The notes under the pieces were generated by a model. The model did not search any database. It was not told where the DNA came from and saw only the letters and a program-made list of their open reading frames with translations. DNA of 64,000 bases, taken from positions 3,968,001 through 4,032,000 of the forward strand of contig NZ_JADOTX010000001.1 of the NCBI RefSeq assembly GCF_015751765.1. Direction: 5' to 3'. Below are positions 43,401-49,420 of the stretch, one piece after another. The position numbers and the translations under genes were made by a program. The stretch's first letter is position 1. Every line of letters starts with the position of its first letter. The DNA is from Micromonospora ureilytica. Lineage in GTDB: Bacteria > Actinomycetota > Actinomycetes > Mycobacteriales > Micromonosporaceae.

Positions 43401-44125
43401 GGCGGGGTGGTGCCGGCGCAACCGGCCAGGGTGAGCTGGTCGCTGTCGTCAGCCAGATAGATCAGGGCGAACGGCACGTCCGCCCGGTGCCGGCCGAGCA
43501 CTCCGGCGGCGGTCCGACCCAGTTCGGCGGCGCTGCCGATGTCGTTCAGCTCGGCACCCAGCTCGGACAGCGCTCGCAGCCGGCGCTCGCCGAGCACCCG
43601 CCCGGTGGTCTCGCTGACGATGCAGTAGACGCCACTGACCGACCCGTCGTCACCCCGGATCGGGTCGTACGAGACGTTGAAGTAGGTCTGCTCGACAAAG
43701 CCGTGCCGGTTCAGCAGGAAGGGGTGGTCCTCGCCACGGTAGGAGCGTCCGGTGCTCCGGACGCTGTCGAGCAGCGGACCGAGCACCGCCCAGGTCTCCG
43801 ACCAGTACGGGCGGGCCGGTTGGCCGATCACGTCCGGGTGTTTGTCACCAATGGTCGGCCGGTAGGCGTCGTTGTAGAAGGCCAACTGCTCGTCGCCCCA
43901 GAACATGACGATCGGCGCGCTGGAGGCGAGCATCATCCCGACCGCGTTGGCGAGTGCCGGGGGCCACTGACCGGGCTCACCCAGCGGGCCCGAGGACCAG
44001 TCGAAGGAGGCCAGCCGCCCGCCCATCTCGCCGCCGGCCGCGAACGCGGCCGTCAGCATCGGAGGAGTCTCGCGGCCGGACAGGGCGGGGTGCCCGATGT
44101 CCGCGCCCCCCTGGGCCGAGCTCAT
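40466..44125 (-). CDS. Hybrid histidine kinase with receiver, GAF, SpoIIE phosphatase and RsbW-like domains
   Basis: A single 1219-residue protein. Order: PAS (~40-180, FDWSSGPLGEPGQWP and FNVSYDPIRG), GAF (~190-330), HisKA with SHEFRT (His356), HATPase_c (NLVSNAVKFT ~469, DTGVGI ~500, GTGIGLAL ~530), receiver (VVDDN ~625, phospho-Asp670 in LVLTDVMMP, Lys in TKPF), a second GAF (~755-860), SpoIIE/PP2C (GGDWYDA ~899, GDVVGKG ~918, YASAGHPSP ~984, RRDDVAVLAL ~1082) and a C-terminal anti-sigma-type ATPase (AVSEAAANAIEHP ~1137, GRGLALIRAL ~1188). It combines two-component sensing with the two enzymes of partner switching. No transmembrane helix, so cytoplasmic. ATG at 44125 has GGGAGG upstream. 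Confidence 0.94.
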   Translation of the reverse strand: MSSAQGGADIGHPALSGRETPPMLTAAFAAGGEMGGRLASFDWSSGPLGEPGQWPPALANAVGMMLASSAPIVMFWGDEQLAFYNDAYRPTIGDKHPDVIGQPARPYWSETWAVLGPLLDSVRSTGRSYRGEDHPFLLNRHGFVEQTYFNVSYDPIRGDDGSVSGVYCIVSETTGRVLGERRLRALSELGAELNDIGSAAELGRTAAGVLGRHRADVPFALIYLADDSDQLTLAGCAGTTPPAVDVASQLLARLTADGVPATVEVAALLDVLPVDAADQALVLPLTATNQTVGALVVGVARQLPLGDDYRNFLDLVAAQISRAVGTQRAYEQERARATELAALDRAKTNFFANVSHEFRTPLTLVLGPLEDMLADPELPATETDRLTMMHRNALRLLKLVNTVLDFSRLESGRLAARYQPTDLAGYTARLASTFRSATERAGLRLVVDCPPLPTPVFVDRDMWEKIVLNLVSNAVKFTFDGEIRVRIRVVEGAARLEVTDTGVGIVPDELPHVFERFHRVPGVRARTHEGTGIGLALVRELVEMHGGAVGLTSEVDVGSTFTVTVPFGSTHLPADRVAAFDPLPVGEPEQARLFVAETALWAGVAPTPQADHQAAKGAPAGRILVVDDNADLQEHVSRLLSGTWDVVTANDGLDALPLARDGGFDLVLTDVMMPRLDGFGLVSALRADPRTRHVPIVLLSARAGSAEAVAGLAVGADDYLTKPFSAQELVARVRANVELGQLRGQIIRRLRALADAAVAVNTARSTADVLQVAARHALSLAEAARVVVTANEARFEADGGGTTAAAPSFVAELTGTTGKQLGELQVWRADGDEAQTDDAALTQLARLVGVRLENAQLYEAEHRIATTLQHSLLPRSLPQLPGAVVASRYLPGGADVEVGGDWYDAIALNGDELVLVIGDVVGKGVRAAAAMGQLRNALRAYVLEGFDPGGSLTRLNRLVGSTEGRSFATVVCLLFNPRTGRLRYASAGHPSPLLITGGDVAFLHDRALGPPVGALPSATYESVEAELPAGSRLLLYTDGLIEDRQLGIDAALAQLRIDAASPSEHVADLIDAVVERVTGRPRRDDVAVLALEAAELNRFALRLPADPTRLSVLRKRLEDFLVAHSVGETDLFDLTVAVSEAAANAIEHPVHPAEAMISVEVAIEGRTVTAIVRDSGQWRESTGSGFRGRGLALIRALGDLSVRRTDEGTEVTLRRQLQD

Positions 44126-44318
44126 GCAGCCTCCCGCTCCGGCCGTACCCCTCGACCGTTGATCTTCACCCGCCGTGCTCCGACTTGTACCCCAGCGGAC
44201 CAGCAACGTAACGCATCACGACAGATGGACGCTGTTTACGTACGCCTCGGTCGTTGGGCACCGGACAGTGCGGGTGGACAACGGCGTCGAACCGCGGTGG
44301 TCGGAACGCCCTGACGAG

Positions 44319-44870
44319 TCAGAAGACCGGCAGCCCGTCGATGCTTGCCGCGTTCTTGGTGGCCCGGTAATCGACCAGATCCTCTGAGCTGCGGCGGGAG
44401 TGTGAGGTGAGTAACAGATCACGTTCGGCCCGGAAGTCCATCAGTGGCACCGCGTATCCGCAGGAGTCACTGACCCGCTCCACCTCGACCGTGACGACCG
44501 CCCGGACGGCGTGCACGTCCGGCGGTGCGGGAAAGTCGGCGAGCCGATCGGCGAAGGCGTCCTCGGTCACCGCGACGGTGGTGCCCCGACCGTGCAACCG
44601 GACGATCTTCGGCGGGCCGTCGAAGGCACAGAACATCAGCGTGATCCGGCCGTTGTCCCGCAGGTGGGCGATGGTCTCCGCCCCACTGCCGTGATAGTCG
44701 AGGTAGGCCACCCGGTGCGGCCCAAGAATCACGAACGTGCCCCGCATGCCCTTCGGTGACACGTTGACGTGCCCCTCGGCACCGGACGGGGCGGTCGCCA
44801 CGAAGAAGAGCGGCTGGGCCCCGATGAAGTCACGCAGTCGACCGTCGATCTCCGGATAAACCTTGCCCAT
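44319..44870 (-). CDS. Pyridoxamine 5'-phosphate oxidase-like (PPOX) family protein
   Basis: A 183-residue split beta-barrel flavin-binding protein. QPLFFVATAPSGAEGHVNVSPKG (FFVATAP, GHVNVSPKG) and VAYLDYHGSGAETIAHLRDNGRITLMFCAFDGPPKIVRLHG (LDYHGSGAETIAHL, ITLMFCAFDGPP) are the FMN/F420-site landmarks of the PPOX superfamily. The Asn-Val-Ser-Pro-Lys and Gly-Ser-Gly-Ala-Glu-Thr segments are typical of the F420/FMN-dependent pyridoxamine oxidase-related group. The reaction is not predictable. ATG at 44870 is preceded by GGGAGG 7 bases upstream; an open frame extending further upstream overlaps the amidotransferase gene and is not supported. Confidence 0.88.
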   Translation of the reverse strand: MGKVYPEIDGRLRDFIGAQPLFFVATAPSGAEGHVNVSPKGMRGTFVILGPHRVAYLDYHGSGAETIAHLRDNGRITLMFCAFDGPPKIVRLHGRGTTVAVTEDAFADRLADFPAPPDVHAVRAVVTVEVERVSDSCGYAVPLMDFRAERDLLLTSHSRRSSEDLVDYRATKNAASIDGLPVF

Positions 44871-44917
44871 GCGCCGATCCTCCCACCGGCGACATCGACG
44901 GGCGGGGGCGATCTCAG

Positions 44918-45667
44918 TCACACCCGCTGGCCAGCGGCCCGCACCAGCGCCGTGATCGGGCGGGGATCCGACTCGTTCTCCGGATGCCACTGCACCCCGA
45001 GCACGAACGGCAGGGCCGGGTCCTCCACCGCCTCGACCACGCCGTCCCCCGCCCAACCGGTCACCGTGAGCCGGCCCGGGTCGGCGACCGCCTGGTGGTG
45101 GTACGAGTTGACCTGGTCGACCCCCGCCAACACCGAGGCGGCCAGGCTCCCCGGCGCGAACCGCACCGCGTGCGCGCCGTACACGCCGGGCGCCGGGCGG
45201 TGCGCGTCGTGACCCACCACGTCGGGCAGGTGCTGGTGCAGGGCGCCGCCGTACGCGACGGCGAGCAACTGCATCCCCCGACACACGCCCAGCACCGGCA
45301 CCTCGGCGGCGAGCGCGGCGGCCAACACTGTCAGCTCGCCGGCATCCCGGTCCGGCCGATCCTCGGTACGCGGGTCGGCCGGCTGGCCGTACCGCCCCGG
45401 ACCGACGTCCGCGCCACCGGCCAACAGCAACCCGTCCAGGACAGCCACCACGTCCGCGTCGACGTCGTCCGGCGGCAGGACCACCGCCCGGCCGCCCGCG
45501 GCCGTCACCGCCCGGGTGTACGCCTCCGGCACCAGCACCGCCCGCACACCCCGCCAGACAGCCCAGTCGGCGGGTTCGACGTATGCGCTGACCCCGATCA
45601 GCGGCCTCCTGGCCGGCCTGGTTCGCGACTGCGGGGCTCGCAAACCCGGCTCACTCCTCGCGCTCAC
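44918..45667 (-). CDS. Class I amidotransferase, PuuD-like gamma-glutamyl hydrolase
   Basis: A 249-residue peptidase C26 protein: GVCRGMQ holds nucleophile Cys129, VNSYHHQAV and GVQWHPE provide the His/Glu of the triad, and LLLAGGADVGP precedes it. It hydrolyses gamma-glutamyl amides such as gamma-Glu-GABA, the last step of a gamma-glutamylation pathway whose other genes lie just upstream. If translation begins at GTG 45667, the first ~16 residues (SARSEPGLRAPQSRT) are encoded by a copy of the 59-bp repeat. No ribosome site precedes that GTG, and the family core starts about residue 20 (RRPLIGVSAY), so the start is uncertain. Confidence 0.87.
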   Translation of the reverse strand: MSARSEPGLRAPQSRTRPARRPLIGVSAYVEPADWAVWRGVRAVLVPEAYTRAVTAAGGRAVVLPPDDVDADVVAVLDGLLLAGGADVGPGRYGQPADPRTEDRPDRDAGELTVLAAALAAEVPVLGVCRGMQLLAVAYGGALHQHLPDVVGHDAHRPAPGVYGAHAVRFAPGSLAASVLAGVDQVNSYHHQAVADPGRLTVTGWAGDGVVEAVEDPALPFVLGVQWHPENESDPRPITALVRAAGQRV

Positions 45668-45785
45668 AGGGCTGGCCTGGTTCGCGACTGCGGGGCTCGC
45701 AAACCCGGCTCACTCCTCGCACTCACAGGGCTGGCCTGGTTCGCGACTGCGGGGCTCGCAAACCCGGCTCACTCCTCGCGCTCGC
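45615..45785. repeat. Three tandem copies of a 59-bp-period repeat
   Basis: Units begin at 45615, 45674 and 45733 (period exactly 59). Each has GTTCGCGACTGCGGGG, CAAACCCGGCTCAC and TCCTCGCGCTCAC-like blocks; copies differ at only one or two bases. The array begins 3 bp after the SDR stop codon (minus strand) and its last copy reads into the amidotransferase gene as the codons SARSEPGLRAPQSR. The core and period match the array at 39003-39118. Confidence 0.95.
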
Positions 45786-45787
45786 GT

Positions 45788-46564
45788 TCATAAAGGAGTG
45801 ACGTAGGCGCCCGTGATGCCGCCGTCGACCACGAACTGCGCTGCGGTCATGAACGAGGCGTCGTCGCTGGCCAGGAACGCCACCGCGGCGGCGATCTCCT
45901 CCGGTTGCCCGAAGCGACCCATCGGCACGTGCACCAGCCGACGGGCGGCCCGCTCCGGGTCGGCGGCGAAGAGTTCCAGCAGCAACGGGGTGGCCACCGG
46001 GCCGGGGCAGAGCGCGTTGACCCGGATGCCCTCGCGGGCGAACTGCACACCCAACTCCCGGGTCATCGCCAACACCCCGCCCTTGCTCGCTGTGTACGCG
46101 ATCTGCGACGTCGCCGCACCCATCAACGCCACGAACGAGGCCGTGTTGATGATCGACCCCTTACCCTGCCGACGCATGTGCGGAATGGCGTACTTGCAGC
46201 ACAGGTAGACGCTCGTGGTGTTGACCCGCAACACCCGCTCCCACGCGTCCAGGCCGGTGTCCAGGATGGAGTCGTCGTCCGGCGGTGAGATGCCGGCGTT
46301 GTTGAACGCGATGTCCACCCGGCCGTGCCGGTCGGCCACCCCGTCGAACAGGTCGCGTACCGCCGACTCGTCGGCCACGTCGGTGGCCACGAACTCGCCG
46401 CCGCACTCCTCGGCGGCCCTCGTACCGGCCTCCGCGTCGATGTCCACGCAGACCACCCGGGCCCCCTCGGCGGCGAACCGCCGCACGGTGGCCAACCCGA
46501 TGCCGCTGCCCGCTCCGGTGACCACTGCCACCCGGTCCCGCAACCGACCCTGCACTGGCGTCAC
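45788..46564 (-). CDS. Short-chain dehydrogenase/reductase
   Basis: A 258-residue classical SDR. The NAD(P) site TGAGSGIG is at ~16-23, an acidic D41 after the second strand favours NAD, NNAG at ~88-91, Ser143, Tyr157 and Lys161 (YTASK) form the triad, and PGPVATP follows. Within a gamma-glutamylation cluster it could oxidise the alcohol group of a gamma-glutamyl amino alcohol; this is inference. GTG at 46564 overlaps the aldehyde dehydrogenase stop (GTGA). A tandem repeat array begins just after its stop codon. Confidence 0.9.
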   Translation of the reverse strand: MTPVQGRLRDRVAVVTGAGSGIGLATVRRFAAEGARVVCVDIDAEAGTRAAEECGGEFVATDVADESAVRDLFDGVADRHGRVDIAFNNAGISPPDDDSILDTGLDAWERVLRVNTTSVYLCCKYAIPHMRRQGKGSIINTASFVALMGAATSQIAYTASKGGVLAMTRELGVQFAREGIRVNALCPGPVATPLLLELFAADPERAARRLVHVPMGRFGQPEEIAAAVAFLASDDASFMTAAQFVVDGGITGAYVTPL

Positions 46565-47916
46565 TCCTCTGTCGAGATGAACACGTTCTTGACGTCGGTG
46601 AAGGAGTGCAGCGCGTCCGGGCCCAGCTCACGGCCGAGCCCGGACCGCTTCATCCCGCCGAACGGGGTCCAGTAGCGCACCGAGGAGTGCGAGTTGACGC
46701 TGAGGTTGCCCGAGTCGACGGCGCGGGCCAGGCGCAGGGCCCGCCCCACGTCCCGGGTCCAGATCGAGCCGGAGAGGCCGTACTCGGTGTCGTTGGCGAG
46801 CCGGACCGCCTCCGCCTCGTCGTCGAACGGGAGCACCGAGACCACCGGCCCGAAGATCTCCTCCCGCCAGTGCCTGTCGGCCGGCGAGTCGGCCAACAGC
46901 ACCGTGGGCGCGTGCCAGAACCCGGGGCCGTCGGGGCAGGAGCCGGTGAAGGCGATCTTCGACCCGGTGAGGTAACCGCCGACCCGGTCCCGTTGGCCGG
47001 CGGAGATCAGCGGGCCCATCTCGGCGGTGTCGCGGGACGGGTCCTCGACGCGTACCGCGCGTACCGCCGGTTCGAGCAGTTCCAGGAACCTGTCGTACAC
47101 CGAACGCTGGACCAGGATCCGCGACCGTGCGCAGCAGTCCTGGCCGGCGTTGTCGAAGACCGCGCCCGGCGCGGTCGCGGCGGCGCGTTCCAGGTCGGCG
47201 TCGGCGAACACGATGTTCGCGCTCTTGCCGCCCAACTCCAGGGTGAGTCGCTTCACCTGGGCGGCGCAGCCCGCCATGATCCGGGTGCCGACCTCGGTGG
47301 AGCCGGTGAAGCAGATCTTGCGGACCGCCGGGTGGCTCACGAACCGCTCCCCCACCACCAAGCCCTGGCCGGGGATGACGGTGAAGACGCCGTCGGGCAG
47401 GCCCGCCTCGCGGGCCAGCTCGGCCAGGCGCAGCGCGGTGAGCGGGGTCAGTTCGGCGGGCTTGAGCACCACCGTGTTGCCGGCGGCGAGCGCCGGGGCG
47501 AAGCCCCAGGCGGCGATCGGCATCGGGAAGTTCCAGGGCACGATCACGCCGACCACACCGAGTGGCTCGTGGAAGGTGACGTCCAACCCGCCGGGCACCG
47601 GGATCTGCCGCCCGGTCAGCCGCTCGGGCGCGCCGGCGTAGTAGTCCAGGACGTCGCGGACGTTGCCCGCCTCCCACCGGGCGTTGCCGATGGTGTGCCC
47701 GGAGTTGCGAACCTCCAGCAGTGCCAGCTCCTCAAGGTGCGCGTCCACGACGGCGGCAAACCGCCGCAGCAGCCGAGCCCGATCCCCCGCGCTGACCTGA
47801 CGCCAGCTCTCAAATGCGGCGGCCGCCCGCGAGATGACCGCGTCAACCTCGTCCCGAGAGGCAGCCGCAACCTCCCGAAACCCCACCCCCCAAGAGGGGT
47901 CCACGAGAACAGTCAC
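46561..47916 (-). CDS. Aldehyde dehydrogenase (PuuC-like)
   Basis: A 451-residue NAD(P)-dependent aldehyde dehydrogenase. VPWNFPMPIAAW, the coenzyme FTGSTEVG (~203-210), general-base Glu227 in TLELGGKS, and nucleophile Cys261 in NAGQDCCARS are intact; EIFGPVVSVLPF and PFGGMKRSG complete the fold. It would oxidise a gamma-glutamyl aldehyde to the acid between the ligase and the hydrolase. It is slightly shorter at the N-terminus than typical (~480-495 residues). GTG at 47916; 24-bp gap from the ligase gene. Stop overlaps the SDR start. Confidence 0.93.
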   Translation of the reverse strand: MTVLVDPSWGVGFREVAAASRDEVDAVISRAAAAFESWRQVSAGDRARLLRRFAAVVDAHLEELALLEVRNSGHTIGNARWEAGNVRDVLDYYAGAPERLTGRQIPVPGGLDVTFHEPLGVVGVIVPWNFPMPIAAWGFAPALAAGNTVVLKPAELTPLTALRLAELAREAGLPDGVFTVIPGQGLVVGERFVSHPAVRKICFTGSTEVGTRIMAGCAAQVKRLTLELGGKSANIVFADADLERAAATAPGAVFDNAGQDCCARSRILVQRSVYDRFLELLEPAVRAVRVEDPSRDTAEMGPLISAGQRDRVGGYLTGSKIAFTGSCPDGPGFWHAPTVLLADSPADRHWREEIFGPVVSVLPFDDEAEAVRLANDTEYGLSGSIWTRDVGRALRLARAVDSGNLSVNSHSSVRYWTPFGGMKRSGLGRELGPDALHSFTDVKNVFISTEE

Positions 47917-47940
47917 ACCCTTACCCCCATCCTCACGCGG

Positions 47941-49305
47941 TTAGAGGCGTTCGAAGCCACGGGTCAGCTCCCAGTCCGTCACCGCGGCGTCGAAGGCGGC
48001 CAGCTCCACCTTCGCCTGGTTGGCGTAGTGGGCCACCACCTCGGGGCCGAACGCCTCCCGGGCTGCCGTGGAGCCCTCCCAGAGGGCCAGGGCGTCGCGC
48101 AGGGTGCCGGGAACGCGCTCGGCCTCCGGGTCGTCGTACGCGTTGCCGGCGCACTCCTCGCCCAACTCCAGCTCGCCGTCGATGCCATGCAGCGCCCCGG
48201 CGACCAGGCCGGCGATCGCCAGGTACGGGTTGACGTCGGCCCCGGGCACCCGGTTCTCCACCCGCATGCCCTGCCCGTGCCCGACCACCCGCAGCGCGCA
48301 GGTGCGGTTGTCGACACCCCAGCGCAACGCGGTCGGGGCGAACGATCCTGGCTGGTACCGCTTGTAGGAGTTGATGTTCGGGGCGAACAGCAGGCTGAAC
48401 TCCCGCATGGTGGCCAGCAGCCCGGCGAGCACCCGCTGCCCGGTCTGCGACAGGTGCGCCGGCCCGTCGCCGAGCATCGCCGAGTCACCGTTGCTGTCCC
48501 GCAACGAGAAGTGGATGTGGCAGGAGTTGCCCTCCCGCTCGTTCGGCTTGGCCATGAAGGTGATCGCCATCCCCTCCTGGGCGGCGATCTCCTTGGCGCC
48601 GTTCTTGTAGATCACGTGGTGGTCCGCGCAGGCCACCGCCTCGTCGTACCGGAAGGCGATCTCGTGCTGGCCGAGGTTGCACTCGCCCTTGGCGCTCTCC
48701 GGGGTGAGCCCGGCGCCGGCCATCTCAACGCGGATGCGACGCAGCAGCGGCTCCACCCGGGCGGTGCCGAGCAGCGAATAGTCGACGTTGTACTGATTCG
48801 CCGGGGTGAGATCGCGGTAGCCGCGCTGCCAGGCGTCCTCGTACGAGTCGCGGAACAGCACGAACTCCAACTCGGTGCCGGCGTACGCGGTCAGCCCGTG
48901 CTCGGCCAGCCGGTCCAACTGCCGGCGCAAAATCTGCCGGGGCGAGGCGACCACGTCACCCGAGCCGTCGAGCCAGGTCAGGTCGGCCAGCAGCAGTGCG
49001 GAGCCGGGCTGCCAGGGCACCCGGCGCAACGTGGCGAAGTCCGGCACCATCGCGAAGTCGCCGTAGCCGCGTTCCCAACTCGACATCGCGTACCCGTCGA
49101 CGGTGTTCATGTCGACGTCCACGGCGAGCAGGTAGTTGCAGCCCTCGCTGCCGTTGGCCACCACCTGGTCGAGGAAGAAGGGCGCGTGGAACCGCTTGCC
49201 CTGCAACCGGCCCTGCATGTCGACGAGGGCCAGCACCACGGTGTCGATCTCACCGTCGTCGACGGCGACCCGCAGTTGTTCCAGCGTGAGCGGAGCTTTC
49301 CTCAT
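47941..49305 (-). CDS. Glutamine synthetase-like gamma-glutamyl-amine ligase
   Basis: A 454-residue member of the glutamine synthetase superfamily. The N-terminal beta-grasp domain has VVLALVDMQGRLQGKRF, and the catalytic domain has GTELEFVLF (metal Glu), ECNLGQHEIAFRYD, DHHVIYKNGAKEIA, and GVDNRTCALRV. It is closest in character to PuuA / GlnA3 / GlnA4-type enzymes that ligate glutamate to polyamines or ethanolamine rather than ammonia; the NLGQHE and HHVIYKN wording supports that group. The regulatory adenylylation loop of true GlnA was not seen. ATG at 49305 has GGAGG 7 bases upstream. It leads ALDH, SDR and hydrolase genes. Confidence 0.9.
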   Translation of the reverse strand: MRKAPLTLEQLRVAVDDGEIDTVVLALVDMQGRLQGKRFHAPFFLDQVVANGSEGCNYLLAVDVDMNTVDGYAMSSWERGYGDFAMVPDFATLRRVPWQPGSALLLADLTWLDGSGDVVASPRQILRRQLDRLAEHGLTAYAGTELEFVLFRDSYEDAWQRGYRDLTPANQYNVDYSLLGTARVEPLLRRIRVEMAGAGLTPESAKGECNLGQHEIAFRYDEAVACADHHVIYKNGAKEIAAQEGMAITFMAKPNEREGNSCHIHFSLRDSNGDSAMLGDGPAHLSQTGQRVLAGLLATMREFSLLFAPNINSYKRYQPGSFAPTALRWGVDNRTCALRVVGHGQGMRVENRVPGADVNPYLAIAGLVAGALHGIDGELELGEECAGNAYDDPEAERVPGTLRDALALWEGSTAAREAFGPEVVAHYANQAKVELAAFDAAVTDWELTRGFERL

Positions 49306-49378
49306 TCGCGGGCCTCCATCACCAAGGTCTACTGGCAAACCGGATCACCGTCAATGCCCCCGGCGGCACGGCCGGCAA

Positions 49379-49415
49379 ACCCGGCGGGACGGCAGCACCG
49401 CCCGTCCCGCCGGGT
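49379..49415 (-). terminator. Hairpin between permease and ligase genes
   Basis: Exact 14-bp arms (ACCCGGCGGGACGG at 49379-49392, CCGTCCCGCCGGGT at 49402-49415) with a 9-base loop, beginning 5 bases after the permease stop codon. It probably ends or attenuates the permease transcript before the ligase gene, so the catabolic genes may need read-through or a promoter in the following ~70 bp. Confidence 0.72.
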
Positions 49416-49420
49416 GCCGA

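Noticed and set aside
44871..45284. N-terminal extension of the PPOX protein into the amidotransferase gene
   Set aside because: The extra residues are Arg/Gly/Ala-rich shadow translation; ATG 44870 has a good ribosome site and gives the family length.
45615..45785. Possible CRISPR or attachment-site array of 59-bp units
   Set aside because: The whole unit is repeated with no variable spacer; no integrase or tRNA is adjacent.
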